The notes under the pieces: model-generated
What the model was told of the DNA's origin: nothing
What the model saw: only the letters and a program-made list of their open reading frames with translations
The model's database searches: none
Shown: positions 45,770 to 55,713 of the stretch, in pieces
Numbering within the stretch: position 1 is the first letter of the stretch
Layout: each line of letters begins with the position of its first letter
DNA from: G963422275 sp963422275
GTDB lineage: Bacteria > Pseudomonadota > Alphaproteobacteria > Rhodobacterales > Rhodobacteraceae
DNA: 64,000 bases
Assembly: GCA_963422275.1 (NCBI GenBank)
Contig: OY729418.1
Span: 2,852,001 to 2,916,000, forward strand
Direction of reading: 5' to 3'
Translations under genes and position numbers: made by a program

Positions 45770-46501
45770 TCAGGACTGGCACGAAGCGGTATCGCCTTGC
45801 CGTGGCTTCGCAACTTTCTGGCTGCGGCGGGACTTCAAAAAGAATCCTGAAATGATCTCTGCGAATTTGTCGGTCGCGATGACCTTGCCCAATTCATTTC
45901 GGGCCTGCTCAATTACATGGTCCGGCATGACGCCGACGCCTCTGGCCTCGATCAGTGCGTCCAAGAACGCATGGCCGAATTCCGGGTGCGGTTGCATCGA
46001 AATCGCGCGATTGCCATACGCCAGCATCGCGTTTCTGCAGGATTTGGAAGTTCCGATGCGCTTTGCGGAGTCAGGCAACGATGTCACCTCGTCCTGATGC
46101 CAGCAATTCAGATGGTGGCTTTCTGAACCGATCAAGTATTCTTGGCGGCCGATGGTCCAGCCCCTGCGGCTCAGTTCCACCGTTCCGCCGAGTGCGGTGG
46201 CAAGCACTTGGTGACCAAAGCACACGCCGACGATTGGAATGTCGTTGGCGTAACATTCACGCAGAAACCGCTCCAACTGCCGGATCCAGGAGCGATTCTC
46301 GTAGACGGAGTGCCGCGAGCCCGTGATGAGCCAGCCGTCCGCCGCGCTTGGATTGGCCGGGAACTCGTCGTCCACGACATTCCAAGTGTGGAAAGTGAAT
46401 CCTTTTCCGGCGAGAAATCTCTCGAATATGTCCGAATACTCGCCGTGCTTCGCGGCGAGCGTGTCGAGCACATGGCCCGCCTGCAAAATCCCGATCTTCA
46501 T
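45770..46501 (-). CDS. Class I glutamine amidotransferase
   Basis: A 243-residue GATase1 domain protein beginning MKIGILQAGH. The nucleophile elbow is VGVCFGHQVLA (Cys94) and the His-Glu pair is in MQPHPEFGHAF. It is a stand-alone glutaminase of the GMP-synthase-like/gamma-glutamyl-GABA hydrolase type and may act on glutamyl amines or donate ammonia to an unknown partner. The longer frame to 46609 has an unlikely N-terminus. It is followed upstream on the same strand by a PhnD-like gene. Confidence 0.88.
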   Translation of the reverse strand: MKIGILQAGHVLDTLAAKHGEYSDIFERFLAGKGFTFHTWNVVDDEFPANPSAADGWLITGSRHSVYENRSWIRQLERFLRECYANDIPIVGVCFGHQVLATALGGTVELSRRGWTIGRQEYLIGSESHHLNCWHQDEVTSLPDSAKRIGTSKSCRNAMLAYGNRAISMQPHPEFGHAFLDALIEARGVGVMPDHVIEQARNELGKVIATDKFAEIISGFFLKSRRSQKVAKPRQGDTASCQS

Positions 46502-46629
46502 CTGAAATCCTTTATGTTGGCCGTGCATCCGGTCCACACCGGCACCGGCAGGCAAGATACGCAATCCCTGCAATTTGTGTTCGGCAGGCCTCGGCGTCAG
46601 AATTGACACTATTCATGCCGTGCATCAGG

Positions 46630-47406
46630 TCAATGATCGAAGCGTGCTCTGGTTTTCGGTGCTGGTTCTGGAGGGCAAGGAATCGATAGGTATTCGGACT
46701 TTGGTATGTAAATGATCGCCTTGAATGGAAGAAGGTCTCGGTCTTCACTTGCGAGTGCGGCGGCGGCTTCCTCAATCGCGTGGAACAACGCTTCAACCAG
46801 TTTTCCCTGTGCTGTGATGAGCGGAAGTCCGGGAGTCGGCGAGGTATGTCCAACGACTTTCAGATTGGATGACCAAACTTCGAATCGCCTGATCAATTGC
46901 CAAGCGAAGATATCAATCGCAGCGATATCCGCGTAGCCGATTGCGACTGCCCGTGCCGACTCCAGATGACTGCCTGTCTTGGTGAAGCTCCCGAAAGAGA
47001 AGCCTTCCGTTTCCGCCTTGCACAACGGTGCAGCCCAACCCGACTGCGATAGCCGATCATTGTAGGCCAATTGCGCATTGGCAAAGTCTTCAAACAATTT
47101 CCGACGGTCGGCCCTACTCGCCACCAGCACGCTCAAGTAGTAACCTGGCTGGCACCCTTCCCTGCCGATGTCGGGTGTTCCCACCAACTGAACCTGTTCA
47201 AAGAGGCGTGTTCGATAAGGCATTCCGCAGGTCTGCGACAGGAGCAAGGCCGGATCCTTCCATTCCAGCATCGGATCGTCGCCATGCTCCAGTCGCTGCG
47301 GTGCGTTGATTCCGTTCGCTCGCAACTGGTCACGAATCAACGCCCAAAAACGGTGTGTCGCGTCCGCTGTTTCGGGACGGTAGTACATTGGAAGACTGGC
47401 TTTCAT
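46630..47406 (-). CDS. PhnD-like phosphate/phosphonate-binding family protein
   Basis: A 258-residue protein of the PhnD/SsuA-type periplasmic-binding fold (DUF-level similarity). LLSQTCGMPYRTRL and GYYLSVLVASRADRR match known members. So do GFSFGSFTKTGSHLESARAV, AAIDIFAWQLIRRF and TPGLPLITAQG. No signal peptide is visible, so it is either cytoplasmic or its start is lost. It overlaps the TerB-like gene by 4 bp, hence the two are co-expressed. No permease accompanies it; it may be a sensor or chaperone-like binder rather than an importer component. Confidence 0.8.
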   Translation of the reverse strand: MKASLPMYYRPETADATHRFWALIRDQLRANGINAPQRLEHGDDPMLEWKDPALLLSQTCGMPYRTRLFEQVQLVGTPDIGREGCQPGYYLSVLVASRADRRKLFEDFANAQLAYNDRLSQSGWAAPLCKAETEGFSFGSFTKTGSHLESARAVAIGYADIAAIDIFAWQLIRRFEVWSSNLKVVGHTSPTPGLPLITAQGKLVEALFHAIEEAAAALASEDRDLLPFKAIIYIPKSEYLSIPCPPEPAPKTRARFDH

Positions 47407-47846
47407 TGCAACCGGGACATCACCCGGTTTCTGGCAAGTGCGCTGTCGCGGTCGTTGACCCCGAGCAACTTCGCTACGAGGCGAAGGAATCCGTGCTCAG
47501 AGTGGTCGCGAATGCCATCTGCCAAGGCAACTTCCCAAAATGACTCGATGACCTTCTCGCGCTGTTCGTATGGGACAGAGTTTTTTATTGCTCGGACAAA
47601 ACGGATGTTGTCCGGGGCCTTTGTCTCAAGGCCCTCGGCTTCGCGTCGCAATTCGTTGGCTTCCGACTCTGTTAAATCGAAGGTCGAGGAGATTATTCTG
47701 CTGATGACATGCTGCTCTTCCTGCAAGTACTCATGATCAGACCTTGCGATTCGCACCATAAGAACTGCGAGGGCGAGCCGTGAATCCTCCTCGTCAAGCG
47801 GTTCGGGTTCAGGGGCGGAAAGTCGGGAAAGCAGCGACCTGAGCAT
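47403..47846 (-). CDS. TerB-like tellurite-resistance domain protein
   Basis: A 147-residue all-helical protein. After a short basic start (MLRSLLSRL) come LALAVLMVRIARSDHEYLQEE, with the acidic helix and D-x-E position of TerB, and the repeat-like FWEVALADGIRDHSEHGFLRLVAKLLGV. TerB-like domains bind metals and appear in stress or membrane-associated complexes. It probably starts at 47846; an ATG at 47852 is the alternative. It is coupled to the PhnD-like gene. Confidence 0.85.
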   Translation of the reverse strand: MLRSLLSRLSAPEPEPLDEEDSRLALAVLMVRIARSDHEYLQEEQHVISRIISSTFDLTESEANELRREAEGLETKAPDNIRFVRAIKNSVPYEQREKVIESFWEVALADGIRDHSEHGFLRLVAKLLGVNDRDSALARNRVMSRLQ

Positions 47847-48132
47847 GATCACGAACCGGGAAACCGATCAAAGATCGAATTTCCGGTCACCGAGAACTCA
47901 GCACGCGGCAAGTGATTGAGCAAAGGCGTTAAGAGTGATCTCTCCATGTTTTGACCTTCTTAGGGACAGGGTTGTTCATGCGTTTGAAACCTGAGGCACC
48001 ATGGTTCTCGCAAGTGCTTGTAGTGTGTAGATCGGCTTGTGTCCACGGTGTGAGCAGCGCAGCTGGGGCCATGCGGCTCGTTTCAAATTGATCCCAAGAG
48101 CTGGAGTCATGGCTTCAACTGAAGCACTTGGC
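47847..48132. other. Intergenic region before IS copy B
   Basis: 286 bp upstream of the TerB-like gene. No gene is seen; it should hold the promoter for the minus-strand trio. Confidence 0.5.
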
Positions 48133-48136
48133 TTAG

Positions 48137-49306
48137 GGAACCTCTGAATACAGCCTGATCATGGGCGTGTCATTGTGCATCCGGCGCGCGCCCGCTGTCT
48201 TGTGCCACGCCTTTCTTTCGGGAGAATCACGACATGTAGCGCCCTCGGCAATTGACCTTTGCCAGTCTCGAATGCGATCGCAAGACGCGCAGCGAGATCT
48301 TTCCGGAGCGGATGGACGGCCCGACCCCCTGGGCGCGCCCTGGAGGCTCGCATTGCGCCGACGCATCCGAAGGGCGGCGGCAAGGGGCGACAGCCGCATC
48401 CGCTGTCGGTGATGTTGCGCGTGCACTGCGTGCAGCCGTTCTGCAACCTGAGCGACCCGGAGATGGAGGAACAGCTTGCGAGGCCGAGAGCGTCCGGTGC
48501 TTTGCCGGGGTGGGTCCGGAGGAGACACCGGACGAGACGACGGTCCCGACTTCCGCCGCCGGCTGGAGCGCCGCGGACTGGCGCAGCTGCCGTTCGGGAG
48601 ATCGGGGATCATCTGGCCGAGCCTGAAGAAGGGCAGCATCGTTGACGCCACCATCATCTCGGCGGCGGCGACCGAGAATGAGAGCAATGCCTGAGATCTG
48701 GAGGTGCACCGGACCAGGAAGGGGAACCGGTGGCATTTCGGGATGAAGCTGCACATCGGCACCGACCCCCGGGGTCTGGTGCACCATCTGGAGGGACGGC
48801 CGCGAACGTCGCGACCTGACGCCTTCGGTTCGGCTTCTGCACGGCGAGGAGGAGCAAGTCCGGGGTGACTCCGGATATCGCGGGATCGGGAAGCGTGCGG
48901 AACGCGCGCATTGCGAGGTGTCGCGGCAGATTGCCATGAACCCGGACAAGCGCCGGGCAGCGCGGCGACCAAGGCCAGGGTGCGGGCGGGTGGAGCATCA
49001 GTTCCGGATCGTCAAACGGGTGTTTGGATGCGACATGGCTCGCTATCGGGGTCTGGAGAGGAACGTGCAGCGGCTTGCGCCGCTTTTGGGCTTCTCGAAC
49101 CTGATGATTGCCCAGCCGCACCTGTCGTGCCAGGGGAGAAGCGTGTCCGGAATCTGCCGGACCGGCCCTGCGGGGGCTGAACCGGCGGCGGTTCAGCCCC
49201 GAAACCGCGCATTTGCGGCTTCCGGACCACCGAAAACCGACCGGTGCAGCCGGGAATGGCAGTTTCCGCAGCCAAAACCAGAAAAACTCCCCAAATCAGA
49301 GGTTCC
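48137..49306 (+). mobile_element. IS5-group element copy B, frameshifted
   Basis: The element runs from GGAACCTCTGAAT (48137) to ATCAGAGGTTCC (49306) and is flanked by TTAG on both sides (48133-48136 and 49307-49310), a 4-bp YTAR target duplication. The plus strand carries broken transposase text of the IS1106-like IS5 subgroup: LTFASLECDRK, VDATIIS, KGNRWHFGMKLHIGTD. The frame is interrupted many times. Confidence 0.85.
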
Positions 49307-49310
49307 TTAG

Positions 49311-49913
49311 TTCTGTATCTCAGAATTTAGGTTGGGTAGGTCGTTCAGTCCGTCAGCGGACCTGAATGTTTGATGAGATCGTTCGCGGCGAGTGATCGTG
49401 CAACAAAGGTTAATTGCAAGACTGCCGTTTGACTGTTGCGCTTTTCAGCATACAGTGGCTTTCATTGTACGTTGACGAGTCGTTTTTGGGAACATAAAAG
49501 TTTATGTTTTAAGCGTAAAATGGTGATCCCTGATGCCACCGTGCGTTGTAACAATTGAGATCTTGTCAATGGCTTTCGAGATGGTGAAGCAGATGCAAAA
49601 AGCGGGGCGCTTGGCCAAGGCGGTCGATCGCCGGCTGGATGACTTCGACGGCAGCAATGCGCGACCGGCACAATGCTTGTTGCCATCTGCTGACTGTGCT
49701 GAGCGACATCGAATTCAGCGAGACGTTGCTAGATCTTTGTCCAACCTTTCCCGCCGACTTGGGGCGCACATGCTTGGTGGATCGGCGCGACGAAGGGATG
49801 TCGATCATTATCGAGGAATGTAAAATATTGTCCCGCCAACTGCCAGAATACAATGTAGCCGTGACAGTGAGTTGCGTCTCGTTGTATGGGCGATATAGGC
49901 AAGAGCGGTCTTG
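49311..49913. other. Region upstream of the dual-OB operon
   Basis: About 600 bp. Two overlapping frames (49569-49823 and 49639-49917) have no recognised motif and disagree in frame, which suggests a decayed gene. The AT-rich stretch around 49440-49530 is the likeliest promoter area. Confidence 0.45.
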
Positions 49914-50600
49914 GTGATCATCAAGCGTATCATCTGCTTGGCGAATTCCCGCAAACTTTCAGGTCGGTGCATCGCGGGTCGGGAATGGACCGAGGTGGGA
50001 GCCGGTGCTTGGATTCGTCCGGTCAGCAGCCGGATAAACCAAGAAGTGTCGGAATATGAGCGACAGTACGAGGACGGCAGCGACCCCAGAGTCCTCGATA
50101 TCATCGACGTTCCGGTTCTGAAGTCTTTACCGCAGGGCTGGCAGACGGAAAACTGGCTTCTCGATCCTGAAATCTATTGGCGGAAGTGGGGAACTTTCCC
50201 CCTGCATGATCTTTCCCGCCTAGTGAACCCCGATATGTCGCTGTGGATCGACGGGGAGAGTACTTGGCATGGACGAAACGACTGTCTCCCGCCCGCTCCG
50301 ACGAGTTCGCTCGCTGGTTCGTTGCAATTGATCGCGGTCGCACGCGTGGAACTCGCCGTGTTCCAGCCTGGCAGGGCGTTCGGGAACAACAAGAAGCGCG
50401 TGCAGGCGCGATTTATCCATTCCGGCACCAACTATGCACTGTGGGTTACGGACCCGGGATATGAGAAGGCATATCTCAGGAAACCGAACGGCATATACAA
50501 GATTGATGCGTGTTATCTTACCGTCAGTGTCGGCGAGCCTTACAATGACCGATGTTACAAGCTCGTCGCAACGGTCTTCGAGCGCGGGAGGCGGCAGTAG
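49914..50600 (+). CDS. Dual OB-domain protein
   Basis: A protein of about 228 residues starting IIKRIICLANSRKLSGRCIA. GAWIRPVSSR, DIIDVPVLKSLPQGWQTENW and FIHSGTNYALWVTDP are strand-rich segments typical of proteins annotated as dual OB domain-containing. I recall such proteins next to DUF488 genes, which is the arrangement here. OB folds usually bind nucleic acids or nucleotides. The start is a GTG at 49914 or TTG at 49911. The next gene starts 2 bp after its stop. It is the first gene of a three-gene operon isolated between two IS5-group copies; the biochemical role is unknown. Confidence 0.75.
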   Translation: MIIKRIICLANSRKLSGRCIAGREWTEVGAGAWIRPVSSRINQEVSEYERQYEDGSDPRVLDIIDVPVLKSLPQGWQTENWLLDPEIYWRKWGTFPLHDLSRLVNPDMSLWIDGESTWHGRNDCLPPAPTSSLAGSLQLIAVARVELAVFQPGRAFGNNKKRVQARFIHSGTNYALWVTDPGYEKAYLRKPNGIYKIDACYLTVSVGEPYNDRCYKLVATVFERGRRQ

Positions 50601-50601
50601 C

Positions 50602-51219
50602 ATGAACACGGCGATTCTGACCGTAGGGCATTCCAACCATCCGTTGGAATTCTTCCTTTACTTGTTGAAGAAACATAGCGTCGGTGCCGTGGCCGACGTG
50701 CGTTCGGTTCCCTACAGCCGCTTCGTGCCGCATTTCGACAGGAAACCGCTTGCTTCTTCTCTCAGAGAGGTCGAAATCGATTATGTCTATCTCGGCCGGG
50801 AACTCGGCGGTCGTTCCGACGATCCCTCATGCTACGAAGAGGGGCACATTCAATATGATCGCATCGCGAAGACGGACCGGTTCAAGCGTGGACTTGGCCG
50901 GGTGATCAACGACGCGGCGGCGAAGCACATCGCGCTCATGTGCAGTGAGAAGGACCCGCTGGATTGTCACCGGACCCTGCTCGTAGCGCGTGCCCTCGAC
51001 GAACAAGGCATCACTGTCGCGCACATCCGTTCCACCGCAGAACTGGAATCGCACGCAGACGCGATGGACCGATTATTGGCGAAATTCCCCACCATCAAGC
51101 CGAATCTTTTCGACCCGACGCCGCGGCCGCGGGAAGATCTGGTCGCCGCCGCAATCGCGCTTCAGTCGGAGCGCGTCGCTTTTGCCGGCGGCCCCGCCGC
51201 GACAACGGAGCAGTCGTGA
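50602..51219 (+). CDS. DUF488 family protein (first copy)
   Basis: A 205-residue DUF488 protein. The N-terminal TVGHSNHPLEFFLYLLKKH and VADVRSVPYSRFVPHFDR are the family signature. The conserved cysteine motif LMCSEKDPLDCHRTLLVARA (Cys...Cys-His-Arg) follows. The C-terminal extension ends with a basic-acidic tail. The CxE...CHR motif suggests metal- or thiol-dependent catalysis, but no reaction is established. It lies 2 bp after the dual-OB gene and overlaps the second DUF488 gene by one base. Confidence 0.88.
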   Translation: MNTAILTVGHSNHPLEFFLYLLKKHSVGAVADVRSVPYSRFVPHFDRKPLASSLREVEIDYVYLGRELGGRSDDPSCYEEGHIQYDRIAKTDRFKRGLGRVINDAAAKHIALMCSEKDPLDCHRTLLVARALDEQGITVAHIRSTAELESHADAMDRLLAKFPTIKPNLFDPTPRPREDLVAAAIALQSERVAFAGGPAATTEQS

Positions 51220-51692
51220 TGAGAATGCTGACCATCGGCTTCACGAAGAAGACCGCTTGCCGGTTTTTCGGGCTTCTGCGCAGCTCGGGCGCAAAGCGCG
51301 TCGTCGACGTCCGCCTCCATAACGGCTCGCAGCTCGCCGGCTTCGCGAAGAAGGATGATCTCGCATGGTTCTTGACGCAACTCTGTGAGATCGATTACGT
51401 TCACCTGCCGATTCTTGCGCCGACGAAGGAGCTTCTAAGCGGCTATCGAAACCGCGTGATCGACTGGCCTACCTACGAGGCGCGCTTCGTCGCTCTCATG
51501 CGCGAGCGCGAGATCGAACGGGAGGTTCCCGAAGATGTGCTCGAAGAGGGTTGCCTGTTGTGCAGCGAAGATCAGCCGCACCACTGCCACCGCCGCTTGG
51601 TCGCCGAGTATCTAAACGACCGCTGGGGCAGCGTGGACATCGTTCATCTCGGGGCCGCCGCGTCCAGCGGGACCAAAACGCGGCGACGATAG
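51219..51692 (+). CDS. DUF488 family protein (second copy)
   Basis: A shorter DUF488 paralogue of 157 residues. It has LTIGFTKKTACRFFGLLRSS, VVDVRLHNGSQLAGFAKKDD and the conserved GCLLCSEDQPHHCHRRLVAE motif. It is distinct from the first copy (about the same core, different N-terminal helix), so the operon carries two diverged DUF488 proteins rather than a recent duplication. The start ATG at 51219 overlaps the preceding stop (TGATG). Confidence 0.88.
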   Translation: MRMLTIGFTKKTACRFFGLLRSSGAKRVVDVRLHNGSQLAGFAKKDDLAWFLTQLCEIDYVHLPILAPTKELLSGYRNRVIDWPTYEARFVALMREREIEREVPEDVLEEGCLLCSEDQPHHCHRRLVAEYLNDRWGSVDIVHLGAAASSGTKTRRR

Positions 51693-51845
51693 GTGCAACA
51701 ACGATCCTTGCAATGGGCCGTTGTGAGCCTTGAACAAGGTCGCGATCACGGCGGGCTTCCGCGCGGGCGGTAAGTGTGCTCGGAAGAATTGCTTCGGGCA
51801 GAGGTGAATGCCCGTTCCCATGCCGGGATCGCTTACAGTGGCTAG

Positions 51846-52762
51846 GGAACCTCTGAATATAGCCTGATTTGGGGCGTGGCATTGTGCATCCGGGGTGCGC
51901 CCGCTGTCTTGCGCCGCAGCTCTTTTTTTGGGGGATCACGATATACAGCGCCTTCGGCAATTGGCCTTTGCGAGCCTTGAATGTGACCCAAGAAGCGAAA
52001 AACGCGTCGCGAGATCTTTTTCGGAGCGGATGGATGGCCTGATCCCCTAGGCGCGACTGGAAGCCCGCATTTCGCCGGTTTGTCCCAAGGGCGGCGGCAA
52101 GGGGCGGCAGCAGCTAAATCAGCTGTCGGCGATGCTGCGCGCGCACTGCATTCAGCCGTTCTGTAATCCGGCGACCTGGCGATGGAGAACTTGCTCTGCG
52201 AGGCCGAAAGCGTCCGGCGCCTTGCCGGGATGAGTCTTGATAAGGTGCCGGACAAGACGACGGTCCCGACTTCCGCCGCTAGGTGGAGCACCGTGGGCTG
52301 GCGCACCTGCTGTTCGGGAGATCGGGGATCACTTGGCCGAACGGGGGTTCCGCTGAAGGAAGGCAGCATCGTTGACGCCACCATCATCTCGGCGCCGTCG
52401 TTGACCAGGAACGAGAGCAACGCCCGCGACCCGGAGATGCCCCGGACGAGGAAGGGGAACCCAGTGGCATTTCGGGATGAAGCTGCACATCGGCACCGAC
52501 CCTCGAGGGTTGGAGAGGAACGTGCAGCGGCTTGCGTTGCTCCTGAGCTTCTCGAACCTGATGATTGCCCAGCCGCACTTGCAATGACAGGGGAGCGGTG
52601 TGCCCGGAATCTGCTGGAACGGCCCTGCGGGGCCTGAAACGGCGGCGATTCCGCCCCGAAAACACGCATTTGGGCTTCTGGACCGCACGAAACCGACCGG
52701 CGCAGCCGGAAAAAGCAATCCCGCAGCCAAAACCCCGCAAAACCCTCCAAATCAGAGGTTCC
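51846..52762 (+). mobile_element. IS5-group element copy C, internally deleted
   Basis: GGAACCTCTGAAT at 51846 and ATCAGAGGTTCC ending 52762 are bounded by CTAG on both sides (51842-51845 and 52763-52766). About 300 bp of the middle-to-end of the transposase are missing compared with copy B: text jumps from GTDPRGL directly to ERNVQRLALLLSFSNL. It is inactive. Confidence 0.85.
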
Positions 52763-52966
52763 CTAGCGGTACTCTCTTGGTCCATGTCTGCCGTCAGACT
52801 GATCGATAGGAATTGGGTTGCCGTCTGGATCAAACAGCAAGCAACTTGCCGGACCTGGGGTTGTTTCGTTTGCTTCGATCAAAAGGCAGTTGGCTGTCCT
52901 GTCGGCGTGGCTGGCGTGAACGAATCCCTGTTTGCCATTCGGGAATATTCCTAAAGAGAGACGTAA

Positions 52967-53209
52967 CTATTTGGTCTGGTCAGAAGGCTGCGAATGCCCT
53001 TCCGGGTCTTTCTTTCCGATTCCGCGAAACACGGCCCGAAAAGGAAGTGCCCAAAGGATGCCGGTGGCCGCATAAATCCCGACTTCGATCAAGATGTGGG
53101 GGCGATCGAACATGCCAATCAACGTAACTGCACCAACGATGTATATGGGCAGCAACACGAACAGGACAAGCAATGCGCATGCTCGTTTTGCGCGATACGA
53201 GAGCTTCAC
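52967..53209 (-). CDS. DUF2842 membrane protein
   Basis: A small protein of about 80 residues with two predicted membrane helices: ACALLVLFVLLPIYIVGAVT, then IEVGIYAATGILWALPF. It ends FRAVFRGIGKKDP, the usual DUF2842 finish. It starts with GTG at 53209, overlapping the purA stop by 4 bp (GTGA), so it is translated with purA. This purA-linked DUF2842 order is common in Rhodobacterales. Function unknown. Confidence 0.85.
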   Translation of the reverse strand: MKLSYRAKRACALLVLFVLLPIYIVGAVTLIGMFDRPHILIEVGIYAATGILWALPFRAVFRGIGKKDPEGHSQPSDQTK

Positions 53210-54501
53210 GACACACTCGCCTCTCGGGGGATCCAGATTGTGTGGTCGCGTGCTGGCGACGTAGATATGCACCTCACTGGCCGCTCAACCAATTGCTCGA
53301 TCCGTCTTATGTAATGTAGCGCGCCGGACGGAAAATCCTTAGTCTTGCGTGCCCTCGACGTCGTGCCAGACCAGCCTGGAATTGTTTCGTACATCGGAAC
53401 AGCCCGCGCTTGCGCGGCCGAAGCGGTCGGGAAATGATCGAACTTGGTGCCGTCGATTTCGTACCCCGTGCAAATGTTGATCTTCCTCATCCCATCGAGC
53501 ACGTCGATCTTCGTCAAGGCGACCTCGTCCACGCCAGCCGAGTCACAGGTCTGCCTAACTAGCGCGGCATCGAACCATCCGCATCGTCTCGGGCGCCCTG
53601 TGACAGTTCCGATTTCCTTGCCGGCTTCTGCGAAATGTTGCCCAACATCATTTTGAAGCTCCGTGGGAAAGGGGCCTGCACCGACGCGCGTTGTGTATGC
53701 CTTGCAAACTCCGAGCACATAATCAAGGCACTTTGGGCCAAGTCCTGACCCGGCAGCGGCGTTGCCCGCGACGGTTGATGAAGATGTTACGAACGGATAA
53801 GTGCCATGATCGATGTCCAGCAATGCACCCTGAGCGCCTTCGAACAAGATGCAGTGACCGTTTCTTTGGCTTTCGGCCAATAGTCTCGGCACGGGCTGTG
53901 CAAATGGAAGCAATGATGGCGCTAATTCAAGCAAGTCGCGATGCAATCGTCGGCCGTCGATTGATTCCACCCCCATTCCGGCACGCAGCGCGTTATGGTG
54001 CTCAAGCAGTTTTCCCAGTGCCAGACCAAGAGAACGTGAGTCACCGAGGTCGGCAACCCGAATCGCGCGACGTCCGACTTTGTCTTCGTATGCTGGCCCT
54101 ATGCCGCGTCCAGTCGTGTCAATTTTCTCTGTCCCAGCCCGCTTTTCGCGCAGTTCGTCAAGCTCCTTGTGAAGGGGAAGCACCAGCGGTGCGTTGTCGG
54201 CAACCGCAAGGTTGTCCGTACTGACTTCAACTCCCCGACTCTTGAGCCGATTAATCTCATTAAGCAATTCCCAAGGATCAACAACAACTCCGCTGCCAAT
54301 CACCGAAAGCTTGTCAGGTCTGAGTATCCCGGACGGGAGAAGAGACAGCTTGAAGACCTCTCCATCCACAACGAGGGTGTGTCCAGCGTTGCTCCCACCT
54401 TGAAACCGTACAACGATATCCGCTTTCTCAGCGAGCCAATCAACGATTTTTCCTTTTCCTTCGTCTCCCCACTGGAGACCGATGACGACGGTGTTTTTCA
54501 C
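53206..54501 (-). CDS. purA: Adenylosuccinate synthetase
   Basis: A 431-residue enzyme catalysing the GTP-dependent IMP plus aspartate step towards AMP. The P-loop VIGLQWGDEGKGKIVD with catalytic Asp13 is present, with GGSNAGHTL (His41 region) and DTTGRGIGPAYEDKVGRRA. AYTTRVGAGPFPTEL, TGRPRRCGWFDA and the GTP-binding TKIDVLDG complete it. Length is normal and there are no interruptions, a clear housekeeping gene in an otherwise decayed stretch. Confidence 0.97.
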   Translation of the reverse strand: MKNTVVIGLQWGDEGKGKIVDWLAEKADIVVRFQGGSNAGHTLVVDGEVFKLSLLPSGILRPDKLSVIGSGVVVDPWELLNEINRLKSRGVEVSTDNLAVADNAPLVLPLHKELDELREKRAGTEKIDTTGRGIGPAYEDKVGRRAIRVADLGDSRSLGLALGKLLEHHNALRAGMGVESIDGRRLHRDLLELAPSLLPFAQPVPRLLAESQRNGHCILFEGAQGALLDIDHGTYPFVTSSSTVAGNAAAGSGLGPKCLDYVLGVCKAYTTRVGAGPFPTELQNDVGQHFAEAGKEIGTVTGRPRRCGWFDAALVRQTCDSAGVDEVALTKIDVLDGMRKINICTGYEIDGTKFDHFPTASAAQARAVPMYETIPGWSGTTSRARKTKDFPSGALHYIRRIEQLVERPVRCISTSPARDHTIWIPREASVS

Positions 54502-54983
54502 GCAAGGATTCTCCAGCCCTCAGAGGGTGCATTGACGCGGTATCGGCATTTGCATTGTTCGAATTGTGGAAGTTCTGGATTCGAACATCCAACGTTGTGA
54601 CCTCCAACTACCAAACTCCGAAGGTGCGAGGAAGTCGCCTGGAGGTCCGTCCGAACTATAGCTTGGACGAGACAGTCTGGTGGTGCGCAACGGTCTGGGT
54701 CATGGTTTTCGGATCCTGGACAAACTTGCAAAGGTTGGTCTGGAGCGAGGATAGTGACGGTGTCACGGCATGGCGACGGTCAGCTTGGCGAGGTCAAGCG
54801 AGATGCAAGTCAGCGCACGCTCATAACGCACTTGGTCGTGACCGCGTAGGCTCTGGGTTACTTGATCTTGGTGCGTCCAGCGCCACATGGCCGAACCTCG
54901 CTAAGCTGATCCGACAGCACAGCCCAGAACCTAGCCGAACAAACCGGCAAGCACCGCAAGATGGTGCTTGCGGAAGTCGCTAA
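54502..54983. other. Region upstream of purA
   Basis: 480 bp without a supported gene. It should include the purA promoter. A small palindrome (TGGAT/ATCCA, near 54570) resembles a T-arm but no tRNA can be folded. Confidence 0.5.
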
Positions 54984-55645
54984 GAAACCTCTGATTTGGA
55001 GGGTTTTTTTTGGGTTTTGGCTGCGGAAATTGCCCTTCCCGGCTGCGCCGGCCGGTTTTCTGCGGGCCGGAAGCCCCAAATGCACGTTTTCGGGGCGGAA
55101 CCGCCGCCATTTCAGCCCCCGCAGGGCCGGGCCGGCAAATTCCGGACACACTTTCCCTTTGTCACAAGTGCGACTGGGCAATCATCAGGTTCGAGAAGCC
55201 CAGAAGCGGCGCAAGCCGCTGCACGTTCTTCTCCAACTCAGACTTGCTTCTCCTCGCCGTGCAGAAGCTGACCTGAAGGCGTCAGGTCGTGAACGTTGGC
55301 GACCGTTCCCTTCAGGTGATGCACCAGAACCCGGGAATCGATGCTAATGTGCAGCTTCATCCCGAAATGCCACTGGTTTCCCTTCTTCAGCAGGACCCAC
55401 CCCGCTTGGCCAAGCGATCCCTGATCTCCTGAAACAGCAGGTGCGCCAGCCCGTGGCGCTCCAGCCGGCGGCGGAAGTCGAGATCGTCGTCTCGTCCGGA
55501 ATCTTCAACAGACTCACCCGGCAAAGCGCTAGGTGCTCTCGGTCTCACAAGCATGTCCTCCATTGCCGGGTCGCTCAGGTTACAGAACAGCTGAACGCAG
55601 TGCACGCGCAGCATCACCGGCAGCGGATACGGCTGTCGCCCCTTG
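54984..55645 (-). mobile_element. IS5-group element copy D, 3'-truncated
   Basis: GAAACCTCTGATTTGG at 54984 follows CTAA. The sequence then runs parallel to copy E but with a deletion, and leaves homology near 55645 inside the transposase. The other terminus is missing. About 70 bp of unrelated DNA separate it from the next IS. Confidence 0.78.
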
Positions 55646-55713
55646 CCGTCGCAGGATCAAGCCCTGCATCCGCGCCACCGTTATCTTCTGGTTATGAGGC
55701 CTGAGTCTACTAG

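Noticed and set aside
48137..49310. Several 90-130 residue frames inside IS copies B, C, D and E as small genes
   Set aside because: They are out-of-frame readings of the same broken transposase and recur in every copy.
54560..54610. T-arm-like GTTCGAATCC motif as a tRNA
   Set aside because: The stem pairs with a 6-nt loop and no acceptor, D or anticodon arms can be placed.
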